Of a stretch of DNA of 64,000 bases, positions 8,924 to 16,776 are shown in pieces (position 1 is the stretch's first letter; every line of letters begins with the position of its first letter). Under the pieces are notes generated by a model. The model was not told the DNA's origin. It did not search any database and saw only the letters and a list, made by a program, of their open reading frames with translations. Source of the DNA: Prevotella bivia DSM 20514 (GTDB lineage: Bacteria; Bacteroidota; Bacteroidia; Bacteroidales; Bacteroidaceae); the NCBI RefSeq assembly GCF_000262545.1, contig NZ_JH660660.1, positions 1,450,975 to 1,514,974 of the forward strand. The letters are read 5' to 3'. Both the position numbers and the translations under genes were made by a program.

Positions 8924-8954
8924 TTGGAATAACATTAAAAGCCCTCTACTTTTG
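8924..8954 (+). promoter_or_regulatory. Promoter of the mobilizable-element replication genes
   Basis: A TTG (8924-8926) and a TACTTTTG (8947-8954) are separated by 20 bases. This fits the Bacteroidetes housekeeping promoter (TTG, about 19 bases, TAnnTTTG). The gene that follows begins at 9021. The rest of 8702-8920 is A/T-rich and shows no gene. Confidence 0.6.
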
Positions 8955-8970
8955 CACCGTCAGAGCTGAC

Positions 8971-9002
8971 TGAATGCCCTATGCGCAAGGGCGAGTTATT
9001 CA
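8971..9002 (+). promoter_or_regulatory. Structured leader of the DUF3853 gene
   Basis: Nested inverted repeats TGAAT-GCCCT ... AGGGC-gagtt-ATTCA lie between the promoter and the start codon at 9021. The transcript can fold here, close to the ribosome-binding region. It may act as a translational or attenuation control of the element's first gene; the function is not shown by sequence. Confidence 0.4.
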
Positions 9003-9020
9003 TTTCAAAACAATCGAATT

Positions 9021-9332
9021 ATGACGATAAACGAATTACTGGGCAAACCTGTATGGCAGATGACTGGTGAAGAATTACTTTTCCTTGCACAACACAGTAA
9101 TATATTCACGTGCGGGGAATCAACCAAGGCTTCTTCCTCCAAAGAAGAAAAGCGATATGTGTATGGATTGGCTGGCATAGCACGTCTTTTCGGATGCAGC
9201 TTGCCCACAGCCAACCGTATCAAACAAAGTGGCAAAATCAATCGTGCCATTACGCAAGTAGGTCGCAAGATTATTGTTGATGCTGACCTTGCACTTGAAT
9301 TGGCAGGACGAAAGACGGGAGGGCGAAGATGA
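9021..9332 (+). CDS. DUF3853 family protein (excisionase-like DNA-binding protein)
   Basis: This 103-residue protein matches the DUF3853 pattern common at the head of Bacteroidetes mobilizable elements. The middle part, VYGLAGIARLFGCSLPTANR, looks like a MerR/excisionase-type winged helix, followed by KINRAITQVGRKIIVDADLA, the wing-like hairpin typical of such domains. Its stop overlaps the start of the RepA-like gene by four bases, so the two are translationally coupled. A role in excision control or replication initiation is likely but not established for the family. Confidence 0.85.
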   Translation: MTINELLGKPVWQMTGEELLFLAQHSNIFTCGESTKASSSKEEKRYVYGLAGIARLFGCSLPTANRIKQSGKINRAITQVGRKIIVDADLALELAGRKTGGRR

Positions 9333-10378
9333 ACACGACTGATTATGAAAACATTTGGCAAAAGTCGCTCATTCATGTAACGGATGAGTTTGCGCTTCCG
9401 CCCGTTGTGCTGCAAGCAGGTGAAGCCATTATTGGCACATTAGGTAACTTCAGTGTGTCGACAGGTAAGGCAAAAGCAAAGAAGACTTTCAATGTGAGTG
9501 CCATCGTTGCAGCAGCCCTTATCAATGGACAAGTATTGGAATATCGTGCTTCATTTCCAGAATTGAAAAGAAATATTCTCTACTTCGATACAGAGCAAAG
9601 TCCCTATCACTGCCAACTTGTGATGCAACGCATTCTGCGGTTGGCAGGATTGCCGATAGATCGAGAGCCAGAGCATTTGAGGTTCAGCCATCTCAGAGCG
9701 ATTGCAGACCCAAACGAGCGCAGAGAAATCATCCGTTATGCTATTTACAACACACCCAATGTGGGCTTGGTGGTCATTGATGGTATTCGTGACTTGATGC
9801 TTGATATCAACAACTCTACGGAGGCTACCAAGTTAGTGGGCGACCTGATGCAATGGACGAGTGAACAGAATATCCATATTCAGACCGTCTTGCACCTCAA
9901 CAAGGGCGATGACAATGCACGAGGGCATATCGGTACAGAACTTAACAACAAAGCAGAGACCGTCCTCCAAATTACAAGGGATAACACTATGCCCGAGCGC
10001 AGTATCGTTGCTCCTGCTATCATTCGCTCCAAGCCTTTTGAAAAATTTGCCTTTCGACTTAAGGAGGGTGAAGATGAGATTTGCATTCCCCAATTAGATT
10101 TCTCGTATTCCGACAATGAACGGAAGTCGCATCGTTTCTCCTACCAAGAGTTAAGCACTAACGAACATCGAAAGGCGTTAGAACAAGTATTCTCTACAAG
10201 CGAAATTTTGCCATATAGTACACTAATTGTAGCTCTTAAAGAGGCTTATGCTAAGATTGTGGGGCTATCCTATGGGCAAACTAAACTCAAGGAACTTTTG
10301 CAATTCTTGCTCAACAAAGGTATAGTGGTTAAGGAAGAACGAGGAAAATATCGGCTCAGTCATAATTCTCTTCAATAA
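9329..10378 (+). CDS. RepA-like hexameric helicase / AAA ATPase
   Basis: A 349-residue RecA-fold ATPase of the RepA/AAA_25 type found in Bacteroidetes mobilizable elements. A nucleotide-binding loop is expected near GNFSVSTGKAKAKKTF (about 33-49). A Walker B-like strand is VGLVVIDGIRDLM, followed by TEQ-type and H-containing sensor segments (TVLHLNKGDDNARGHIGTEL). The C-terminus is a winged-helix-like region. The N-terminal ATG overlaps the DUF3853 stop. It probably unwinds the element's DNA during replication of the excised or transferred form, together with the primase downstream. Confidence 0.85.
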   Translation: MNTTDYENIWQKSLIHVTDEFALPPVVLQAGEAIIGTLGNFSVSTGKAKAKKTFNVSAIVAAALINGQVLEYRASFPELKRNILYFDTEQSPYHCQLVMQRILRLAGLPIDREPEHLRFSHLRAIADPNERREIIRYAIYNTPNVGLVVIDGIRDLMLDINNSTEATKLVGDLMQWTSEQNIHIQTVLHLNKGDDNARGHIGTELNNKAETVLQITRDNTMPERSIVAPAIIRSKPFEKFAFRLKEGEDEICIPQLDFSYSDNERKSHRFSYQELSTNEHRKALEQVFSTSEILPYSTLIVALKEAYAKIVGLSYGQTKLKELLQFLLNKGIVVKEERGKYRLSHNSLQ

Positions 10379-10381
10379 AAC

Positions 10382-10489
10382 CTTTGGTCGGTCGGACACA
10401 GGCTATATATACCTGAACCGATCCGACCAAAGAGAAACAAACTTGGTCGGACGTAAAGGTGAGCCTATAGTGAACGACCGTCCGACCAA
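10382..10489 (+). repeat. Origin-like block of four TTGGTCGG repeats in two palindromes
   Basis: Two inverted repeat pairs lie back to back in the 182-base gap between the helicase and primase genes. The first is CTTTGGTCGG (10382-10391) with CCGACCAAAG (10423-10432). The second is TTGGTCGGACG (10443-10453) with CGTCCGACCAA (10479-10489). The four arms share one core, TTGGTCGG, like iterons. The position next to replication genes suggests an origin of replication or an operator for the primase gene. Both readings are inference. Confidence 0.7.
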
Positions 10490-10560
10490 TACTAAAACCT
10501 TCAGCCTCCAAAAGAAAAAGGCTGAGATTTATTCATTTCAAACATCAAAACAAAATCACA

Positions 10561-11451
10561 ATGGAGATACAAAATATCAAGCAAATCTCTATCACAGATT
10601 ATTTGCAGCAACAGGGTTATTCACCTGCACGAATACAAGGTATTCATTTTTGGTACTGCTCCCCACTACGCAACGAAAGTACACCATCATTCAAAGTAAA
10701 TACAGAGCGCAACCAATGGTATGACTTTGGAACTGGCGAACATGGAGATATTATTGACCTTGTACGTACTTTACAGCATTGTACTATGTACGAAGCCATT
10801 GACTTTCTAATCGGTTCAAAACAAATAGTGCATCAAGATTTTTCTTTTGGCGGTGAAAGAAAAACCTCTAAGCACAAATTAGAGATCATATCTGTGCAAT
10901 CACTTACCAATCCTTATTTGTTACGATACATTGCAGAGCGAGGAATATCTCTCAGCATCGCTAATAGATTCTGTTCTGAAATTCGATACAATAATACCAA
11001 TCGGACATACTATGCCATTGGATTTGCAAACGATGCTGACGGTTGGGAAATTCGTAGTCCTTATTTCAAAGGCTGCATTGCTCCAAAAGCGATTACAACT
11101 ATTAGTAAAGGCACAGACGTATTACAAATCTTTGAAGGGTTTATGGATTTTCTTTCGTGGCAAACGCTAAATCCTTCTTCAACTTGCGACACCATAGTTC
11201 TTAATTCTCTGACTCTTTTGCCACGCATTCAAGAGAAGATAAAAGGCTACAAACAAGTGGAGAGTTTTCTGGACAGTGACGATGCGGGGCGAAAATCGTT
11301 TGAAATTTTGAAGCAGTTTTGTCCACACATTATAGACGGTTCTGTACGCTACCGAGAGCATAAAGACCTCAACGAATGGCTCGTTGCTCAATCCAAAATC
11401 AAAAAGAAGCTGACATTATTACCGACCACGAAGCGTGGTATCAGAAGATAG
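10561..11451 (+). CDS. CHC2 zinc-finger/Toprim DNA primase of the mobile element
   Basis: A 296-residue DnaG-like primase. The N-terminal half resembles the CHC2 zinc-ribbon domain (IHFWYCSPLRNESTPSFKVN, then WYDFGTGEHGDIIDLV), although the Cys/His set looks incomplete. The Toprim domain contains TDVLQIFEGFMDFLS with the catalytic Glu and VESFLDSDDAGRKS with the DxD metal site. It would lay down primers for replication of the element, working with the RepA-like helicase. Its start lies after the palindrome block, so it probably has separate control. Toprim motifs make the call solid. Confidence 0.88.
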   Translation: MEIQNIKQISITDYLQQQGYSPARIQGIHFWYCSPLRNESTPSFKVNTERNQWYDFGTGEHGDIIDLVRTLQHCTMYEAIDFLIGSKQIVHQDFSFGGERKTSKHKLEIISVQSLTNPYLLRYIAERGISLSIANRFCSEIRYNNTNRTYYAIGFANDADGWEIRSPYFKGCIAPKAITTISKGTDVLQIFEGFMDFLSWQTLNPSSTCDTIVLNSLTLLPRIQEKIKGYKQVESFLDSDDAGRKSFEILKQFCPHIIDGSVRYREHKDLNEWLVAQSKIKKKLTLLPTTKRGIRR

Positions 11452-11501
11452 AGTTTATCAGGGAAGCAAGTTTGTGTTTTGAGTATCTCAAAACCTACTT
11501 G

Positions 11502-11520
11502 CTCCCACCTTTGGGAGGTG
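11502..11520 (+). other. Overlapping hairpins upstream of mobA (candidate oriT component)
   Basis: CTCCCA-cctt-TGGGAG (11502-11517) and the alternative CACCT-ttggg-AGGTG (11506-11520) can form two mutually exclusive stems, 34-50 bases before the mobilization operon. Transfer origins of mobilizable elements often contain such inverted repeats next to the relaxosome genes. No nic site could be assigned by eye. Confidence 0.35.
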
Positions 11521-11553
11521 AAAATCCCGTTGGTCTCATCAAAAAAATAAAAA

Positions 11554-11901
11554 ATGGAACAGAAAAATAAAGGTGGACGACCCACTAAGACTTTATCAGA
11601 GAAACGGAAATATCAAGTGCTTCTTCGACTTAATACAATGGAGTATTACACCTTGTTGGGAAAAGCACGTGAAGCCTCCATTTCTCGAACAGAATTTTTA
11701 CGACTGCTCATTATAAATGCAGAAGTAAAGAGCCGAATCAAGCCAGAGGAAATGCGACTCATCCGTACGGTTTCGGGCATGGCAAACAATCTCAATCAGA
11801 TAGCCCATCGACTCAATGCTTTCGGAATCTCTGCACTCAATGAAGATTTGAATGCTCTGAAACAACTTATTAACGAACTTATGAAACGCTTGAAACCATG
11901 A
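11554..11901 (+). CDS. MobA/MobC-type relaxosome accessory protein
   Basis: A 115-residue basic protein starting MEQKNKGGRPTKTLSEKRKY. It has a ribbon-helix-helix fold (KYQVLLRLNTMEYYTLLGKA, SISRTEFLRLLI) and the family's typical end, RTVSGMANNLNQIAHRLN followed by a helix. Such proteins bind the transfer origin and help the relaxase nick it. The stop overlaps the relaxase start by four bases, indicating coupled translation. Confidence 0.88.
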   Translation: MEQKNKGGRPTKTLSEKRKYQVLLRLNTMEYYTLLGKAREASISRTEFLRLLIINAEVKSRIKPEEMRLIRTVSGMANNLNQIAHRLNAFGISALNEDLNALKQLINELMKRLKP

Positions 11902-12824
11902 TTGCAAAAATTATCAAAGGAACAAACTTCAGTGGAGTTGTCAATTATATGCTTAGCAAACGTGAAGATGAAGCCAAGGTTTTACAAGCCATAGGTGTAC
12001 GCAGTTCTTTGCCAAATGACATTGCACACGACTTCAACTTGCAAGCCTCTATGCGTCCAAGTGTACAGAAGCCTGTTTGTCATACGATACTCTCGTTCTC
12101 TGCTAGAGATGCCGAGCGATTGACAGATGATGTGATGGTCAAGATTGCCAATGAATATATAGAGAAAATGGGCTACGGAGATACGCAGAGCCTTATCGTA
12201 AGGCACAGCGATTGCCAGCATCCGCATCTTCACATTTGTATCAACCGCATTGGTAATAAAAGCAAGACCATTAGCGACCGCAATGAGAAGTATCGTTCAA
12301 CGAAGATTTGCCGTGAACTGACAGAGCGTTATGGTTTGACCATTGGAGAAGGTAAGCGAGCCGTAAATCGCCACCGATTGCGAGGCGAAGACAAGTTACG
12401 CTATGAGATATTTGATGCTATCAACTCTATATTACCTCAATCTAAGACTTGGAAAGATTTTGTTGCAGAATTAGAGCAACAAGATATTACAACTTGTTTC
12501 AAAACAAAAGGTAATACCGATGATGTACAAGGAATCATCTTTGAAAAAGACGGATGTAGTTTCAGTGGCTCAAAGATAGACCGCTCATGCTCTTTCTCTC
12601 GCCTCAATGCTGAGATAGAACAAAATTCTCACAAACAAGAGAAAATTCATCTACAAAATGAGCCTATGGCAGATTCTGTAGATGAAAGCAATTTCATTAC
12701 CGACCTATCCGAAGCAATTAGTGAAGTGTTTTCTATGCCAACACCAAGTAATGGCGTAGATGTTGATGAACTTCGATTTCAAAAGAAACTCCGTAATAGA
12801 GCTAATCGCAAACGTAGAATTTAA
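11898..12824 (+). CDS. Relaxase / mobilization nuclease (MobB-type)
   Basis: A 308-residue MobP-like relaxase. It begins MIAKIIKGTNFSGVVNYMLS, the standard relaxase N-terminus. It carries CHTILSFSARDAERLTD, the metal-binding HPHLHICINRI motif (around residue 111) and the RSTKICRELTERYGL region. It should nick the transfer origin and lead the DNA into a helper conjugation system. The C-terminal 80 residues are variable. It lies in the mobilization operon with the RHH protein before it and a membrane protein 21 bases after it. Confidence 0.92.
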   Translation: MIAKIIKGTNFSGVVNYMLSKREDEAKVLQAIGVRSSLPNDIAHDFNLQASMRPSVQKPVCHTILSFSARDAERLTDDVMVKIANEYIEKMGYGDTQSLIVRHSDCQHPHLHICINRIGNKSKTISDRNEKYRSTKICRELTERYGLTIGEGKRAVNRHRLRGEDKLRYEIFDAINSILPQSKTWKDFVAELEQQDITTCFKTKGNTDDVQGIIFEKDGCSFSGSKIDRSCSFSRLNAEIEQNSHKQEKIHLQNEPMADSVDESNFITDLSEAISEVFSMPTPSNGVDVDELRFQKKLRNRANRKRRI

Positions 12825-12845
12825 TCACATCAAATTTATATCAGT

Positions 12846-13505
12846 ATGAATAACGAAATAGCACCTGTTCTCGATATGCTCGAAGAACTCAAACAAGACT
12901 GCAAAGCCATCAGTAAAGCACAAGCAGAACTGCGCACTACTATTGCTGAACAGCTATCTAATCCAAAGGGAGATAGCATTAAAACACAAGAAACCGTGCA
13001 AATCCATCTCTCGAAAGAAACCCAAACCAAAATCAAAGAACATCAACTTTTTATTTTGGAGGCACTATCAGAGTCGAATAAGAAGCTCGACCCAAAGTTT
13101 GAAACGTTGCAACAGCTTATCAGCAAACAACAAAAGCCCATAGTATTTAAGAATTACTCGCTCTTTGCAAGCGTGCAATTAGCCGAGCGTATGCTGCTCT
13201 TATTGGTTTGTGGGCTGGTTATTGTAAGTTGTTGGTTCTTCGGTATGGGAGCCAACAAGCTACAAACAGCCTCCGATTACGACCTACGTTACCGCTACCT
13301 GCGTATGCAAGGCAAAGCAACAAGTAAAGACTTCGCCCATCTCGACAGCCTTTTTATCACGCACCGCAATCCCAAAGCCATTCAACAGGTGCAGCAGAAA
13401 GTTGTTGATTACGAACAAGCCCTGCAAAGGCAAGCGGAATTGTTGCTACAACAGAAGAGTATTACGGAAGAACAAGCGGGGCTTCAGAAACACTTGAAAC
13501 AATAA
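12846..13505 (+). CDS. Coiled-coil membrane protein of the mobilization operon (MbpC-like)
   Basis: This 219-residue protein has a long N-terminal coiled coil (MLEELKQDCKAISKAQAEL and onward), one strongly hydrophobic segment near residues 115-135 (AERMLLLLVCGLVIVSCWFF), and a helical, glutamine-rich C-terminal tail. No enzymatic motif was recognised. Similar third genes follow MobA/MobB in Bacteroidetes elements, where they are thought to assist mobilization. The one-TM layout would let it tether the relaxosome to the membrane or coupling protein; that is a guess. Confidence 0.7.
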   Translation: MNNEIAPVLDMLEELKQDCKAISKAQAELRTTIAEQLSNPKGDSIKTQETVQIHLSKETQTKIKEHQLFILEALSESNKKLDPKFETLQQLISKQQKPIVFKNYSLFASVQLAERMLLLLVCGLVIVSCWFFGMGANKLQTASDYDLRYRYLRMQGKATSKDFAHLDSLFITHRNPKAIQQVQQKVVDYEQALQRQAELLLQQKSITEEQAGLQKHLKQ

Positions 13506-13511
13506 AATACG

Positions 13512-13541
13512 CCCCTAAGTAGCGTTCATGCTATTTAGGGG
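13512..13541. terminator. Bidirectional hairpin between mobilization operon and DUF1016 gene
   Basis: CCCCTAAGTAGC (13512-13523) pairs with GCTATTTAGGGG (13530-13541) with one mismatch. It sits between two convergent genes, so it can end transcription from both sides. Confidence 0.7.
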
Positions 13542-13549
13542 AGATTATC

Positions 13550-14647
13550 CTATTTGCTTGCAGATTTATTAGACACATCTACCTTATTGAGTCCTTGTTC
13601 CACCTCTTCTATTGTGGGCAATTTTGAAACAATTTCTTTCGGTATGATATTATTCAATTCATAAGCAGCTACACCTAATGGCTTATTGATGCCATTGAAT
13701 GCCCACTCAACTTTTGTTTCATCTTTTGTTTTACAAATAAGAAGTCCTATCGTAGAATTATCTTCTTCCTGCTTGAGCAGTTTGTCCACTGCAGTAACGT
13801 AAAAGTTGAGTTTGCCTGCATATTCTGGCTGAAAAGCATGCGTCTTTAACTCTACAACCACATAGCATTTAAGGCGAATATGGTAAAAGAGCATATCAAT
13901 TCGATAAGACGTTCCTGATACCACAAGTTCTACCTGCCTGCCACAAAACGAAAAGCCTTTGCCCAGCTCCAAAAGTAACTGGGTAATGTGTTTTGTCAAT
14001 TCATCTTCCAAATCCCTTTCGTCATAGTCCTCTCGCATTGTAAGGAAATCAAAGTTGTAGGGGTCTTTTAGTGTCTCCTGAGCAAGTTTGCTCTGTGGGG
14101 CAGGTAAGTGTTCCTTAAAATTGGTAATAGCCTTTCCTTTTTGTTGATAGAAGTTTGCCGTCAGTGCATTTTCTAAAGCGGAGCGGCTCCAACCATTGTT
14201 TACAGTTTCTTGTAAATAGAAGTTTGCCTCCTCTATAGTTTTGCATTTGGTGATGATTTCACAATGGTGCCTCCATGGGACCTGAAAGAGTAAATCTTCT
14301 AATTCTCCACCAGCTTGGTGGAGAATTGTATCAGACAGAGAATAAAAGGCATACCATTTCTTAATGTACCACAAGTTTGTTTTTGAAAAACCACTTTGTC
14401 GAGGAAAAGCCTCTTTGAAATCAAGGCTTATACGCTCTATAATTCCTGCACCCCAACGCTCTTCCGCTTTTAGGGTGACCAAGTCATGGCCTAACTTCCA
14501 ATAAAAGCGCAATAACTCAGAATTTATCTTAACAGCAGCCTTGAGTTGTGCATTACGATATTGCGATTTGATATTCTCCAACCATTCAGCATATTCTGAT
14601 AGTTGGCCCTGAGGGTTATTCGCAGAGAGTATTATTTCATTATCCAT
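13550..14647 (-). CDS. DUF1016/YhcG-type PD-(D/E)XK nuclease family protein
   Basis: A 365-residue protein with the two-part YhcG layout. The N-terminal DUF1016 domain has INSELLRFYWKLGHDLVT and FSKTNLWYIKKWY. The C-terminal nuclease-like domain has RIDMLFYHIRLKCYVVVELKTH, where D and the E-L-K triad form the PD-(D/E)XK core. Family members occur near mobile elements and in defence or DNA-processing contexts, but their substrate is not settled. Here it is cargo between the mobilization genes and the integrase, on the integrase strand. It may protect the element or process its DNA. Confidence 0.85.
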   Translation of the reverse strand: MDNEIILSANNPQGQLSEYAEWLENIKSQYRNAQLKAAVKINSELLRFYWKLGHDLVTLKAEERWGAGIIERISLDFKEAFPRQSGFSKTNLWYIKKWYAFYSLSDTILHQAGGELEDLLFQVPWRHHCEIITKCKTIEEANFYLQETVNNGWSRSALENALTANFYQQKGKAITNFKEHLPAPQSKLAQETLKDPYNFDFLTMREDYDERDLEDELTKHITQLLLELGKGFSFCGRQVELVVSGTSYRIDMLFYHIRLKCYVVVELKTHAFQPEYAGKLNFYVTAVDKLLKQEEDNSTIGLLICKTKDETKVEWAFNGINKPLGVAAYELNNIIPKEIVSKLPTIEEVEQGLNKVDVSNKSASK

Positions 14648-14667
14648 ACTTTTGTCTTTATGATTTT

Positions 14668-14686
14668 ACGCAAGAGGCTCTTGCGT
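14668..14686. other. Short perfect hairpin between DUF1016 gene and integrase
   Basis: ACGCAAGA-ggc-TCTTGCGT is a perfect 8-bp stem in the 85-base gap before the DUF1016 start codon. There is no T-run, so it may be an operator or leader structure rather than a terminator. Confidence 0.4.
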
Positions 14687-14732
14687 GAATGTTCTTGTTG
14701 AATTTATGACCAGCCAAACTGCTCCAAATATA

Positions 14733-16025
14733 TTATAATTGATTGAATTTACTCATGGCATTTGCCTTAATATCGTCCGCAATATCTATGTAAGGTTTCA
14801 TAGCCTTGTAATCGCTGTGCCCTGTCCACTTCATCACAACTTGAGGAGGAATACCCAATGCAAGCGCATTGCAGATAAAAGTGCGGCGACCTGCATGTGT
14901 GCCAAGCAGGGCATATTTAGGTGTAACTTCGTCAATACGCTCATTACCTTTGTAATAAGTTTGGCGAATGGGTTCGTCAATTCCTGCCAATTTTGCCAAT
15001 TCTTTAAGATAATCATTCATTTTCTGATTGGTAATCACAGGCAAGACCTTATCATTTTCAAACGCCACATCCTTGTATTTGTCAAGAATCGCTTTACTGT
15101 GATTGTTCAGCTCGATAATCAAGCTATCGGAAGTCTTGACCGTTGTAACTTCAATATGGTCGCCTTTAATATCACTCCTGCGGAGGTTGAATACATCTGA
15201 ATAACGCAAGCCAGTGAAGCATTGGAAGAGAAATACATCACGCACACGTTCGAGAGCCTGCTTGTTGGAGGGGATTTTGAACTCTCGGAGACGATTGAGT
15301 TCGTCCCAAGTGAGAAAGATGATTTTCTTCTGCGTACTCTTGAGTTTCGGCTTATAGTTGTCGTAGGCGTTGTTTTGATGCACACCTTTCTTGAAAGCCC
15401 AGCGCAAAAACCACTTCAAGAAACTCAGTTGCTTGCCAATGGTCGAATTGCGCATTTCCTTTACGTCACGGAGATAACCCACATAGTCATTCAAGCCTCG
15501 CTCATCAAAGAACTCAAAGGTAAGTCCTTCACGAAAGTTGGTCAAATGATTTTTCACGGCTGCAAATTTCTCAAAAGTGGAGTCCGTCCAATTGTTCTGA
15601 CGTCCACAATCCTCGACAAAATTATCAAACACCTGAAAGAAGTCGCAAGGCAATGCTTCTTTTTGGGACTTAGGCTCTTTGCTCGCAGTTTTGTGCAAAG
15701 CATTGAAAGCCTCCTTAATCTGTTCGGGTGTTGGCATTACGTCCTCTACCTCAAACTTCTTAAAGATTGCCTGTATTTCTGTATAATACTCCAAGAGCGA
15801 AGCGTTGATTTCGGAAGCTGATTGTTTCAACTTGTTACTACAACCATTCTTCACACGTTGCTTATCTGCATCCCATTTGGTAGCATCGATGCGGTAGCCA
15901 GTGGTAAACTCAATCCGCTTGGACGCAAAATTAACACGCATACGAATCGGCACGTTCTCTGTGATAAGAACTCCGTCCTTCTTCCTGCTCTCCAACGTGA
16001 AGATGATGTTCCGTTTGATATTCAT
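14733..16025 (-). CDS. Tyrosine recombinase (integrase) of the mobilizable element
   Basis: A 430-residue integrase. It has an N-terminal arm-binding domain (IPIRMRVNFASKRIEFTTGY, a Bacteroidetes-type DUF5906/arm pattern), a SAM-like core-binding domain (about 140-240) and the catalytic domain with FTGLRYSDVFNLRRSD (first Arg), GTHAGRRTF (His/Arg box), TGHSDYKAMKPYI (final His and Tyr). All four catalytic positions appear present. It would integrate and excise the element at its attachment site. It is the last gene of the element and reads inward, with the presumed att site to its right. Confidence 0.93.
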   Translation of the reverse strand: MNIKRNIIFTLESRKKDGVLITENVPIRMRVNFASKRIEFTTGYRIDATKWDADKQRVKNGCSNKLKQSASEINASLLEYYTEIQAIFKKFEVEDVMPTPEQIKEAFNALHKTASKEPKSQKEALPCDFFQVFDNFVEDCGRQNNWTDSTFEKFAAVKNHLTNFREGLTFEFFDERGLNDYVGYLRDVKEMRNSTIGKQLSFLKWFLRWAFKKGVHQNNAYDNYKPKLKSTQKKIIFLTWDELNRLREFKIPSNKQALERVRDVFLFQCFTGLRYSDVFNLRRSDIKGDHIEVTTVKTSDSLIIELNNHSKAILDKYKDVAFENDKVLPVITNQKMNDYLKELAKLAGIDEPIRQTYYKGNERIDEVTPKYALLGTHAGRRTFICNALALGIPPQVVMKWTGHSDYKAMKPYIDIADDIKANAMSKFNQL

Positions 16026-16496
16026 ACCTTCGGGTGTATTGATTTATGCACCCAAAGTTACACCCTAAAAATGATATAACCAAAGATTTTCCGTGAAATC
16101 TCATTTTAATAACACTTTACGTAAACGACTATATTACAATAGATTGATGCGATTTGATAGGTTGTGATAGTTCAAGAGAAAGAGCCTCTCTCTCCGCTTT
16201 AAGTACTCTGGCAGCACCGCCAGAGAGCACTACTAGAAAAGCCTAAGTATCGTAATTCTAACGAGTTACGATACTTTTGTTTTATAAGCCTCTACCTCTT
16301 CAGAGTAGTTACAGAGATAGCCGAAACGCCCAAAATACTCTCCAATGGCTACAATCTGGCTACACTTTTTTCTCGCAAAAAATAATTGTAGCCAAGAGTA
16401 CGTAGAGAGTCTGTTTAGAGTACTTGTACATTGCTGTAGTTCAAATAATTATGTGCAACTTTGTAGGCGAGTTGTAGAGAGTTATTAGCACCGTAA
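16026..16496. other. Gene-free segment containing the probable right end of the element
   Basis: No convincing gene is seen. It holds a 7-bp GC hairpin (16206-16225, CTCTGGC/GCCAGAG), the strong terminator described separately, and an A/T-rich stretch upstream of the broken second integrase. The attachment core is expected here but could not be identified without the left end. Confidence 0.4.
16245..16283. terminator. Perfect 11-bp hairpin followed by a T-run
   Basis: AAGTATCGTAA (16245-16255) pairs exactly with TTACGATACTT (16266-16276), followed by TTGTTTT. It reads as a plus-strand intrinsic terminator, and the A-rich left side allows some minus-strand function. It may insulate the integrated element from the chromosome. 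Confidence 0.7.
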
Positions 16497-16556
16497 ATGT
16501 GTAGCTTTTCTGGTAGCAAACTTTCTATGCTTGTCTACAATAAAAACAGACAATGT

Positions 16557-16770
16557 ATGCAATCAATTTTCAGAACAGCATTCTACCTTCGCAGCAACTA
16601 TGTGAACAAGGAAGGAAAAACGCCAGTAATGCTACGCATCTATCTCAACAATGAGCGGATGTCACTAGGCTCCACTGGCATCACCATCGTGCAGTCCCAA
16701 TGGGATCACGAAAAAGAGCGAGTAAAAGGTCGTCACACCGAAGCTCTGAATACGAACTTGCATAAACTTC
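16557..16770 (+). pseudogene. N-terminal fragment of a second tyrosine integrase
   Basis: From the ATG at 16557 the frame reads MQSIFRTAFYLRSNYVNKEG, KTPVMLRIYLNNERMSLGST and WDHEKERVKGRHTEALNTNL. This is the arm-type DNA-binding domain of Bacteroidetes conjugative-element integrases. Homology stops at about 16760-16770, where transposase sequence begins in another frame. No catalytic domain is present, so the gene is dead. It is a scar of another integrated element at the same place. Confidence 0.8.
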
Positions 16771-16776
16771 ACACAG

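Larger units (their letters stand above)
8924..16025. mobile_element. Integrated mobilizable element (NBU-like), core part
   Basis: The block carries the modules of a Bacteroidetes integrative mobilizable element: DUF3853 protein, RepA-like helicase, origin-like repeats, primase, RHH relaxosome protein, HxH relaxase, accessory membrane protein and a tyrosine integrase. There are no type IV secretion genes, so transfer would need a helper. The outer ends were not located: the left end may lie beyond base 1, in which case the restriction-like operon and invertase are cargo. The right end is probably just beyond the integrase, between 16026 and 16500. No flanking direct repeat was identified. 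Confidence 0.75.

Noticed and set aside
11376-11570. 64-codon frame overlapping the primase end and the mobA start
   Set aside because: It could be a frameshifted primase extension, but the primase already has its complete Toprim domain and a normal end, so I kept the intact primase.
15222-15821. 199-codon plus-strand frame antisense to the integrase
   Set aside because: The integrase on the minus strand has all catalytic motifs; the antisense frame shows no domain.
16130-16230. Possible tRNA 3' end as integration target next to the integrase
   Set aside because: The GC hairpin at 16206-16225 looked like a T-arm, but there is no TTCRA loop or CCA end. No tRNA can be folded.
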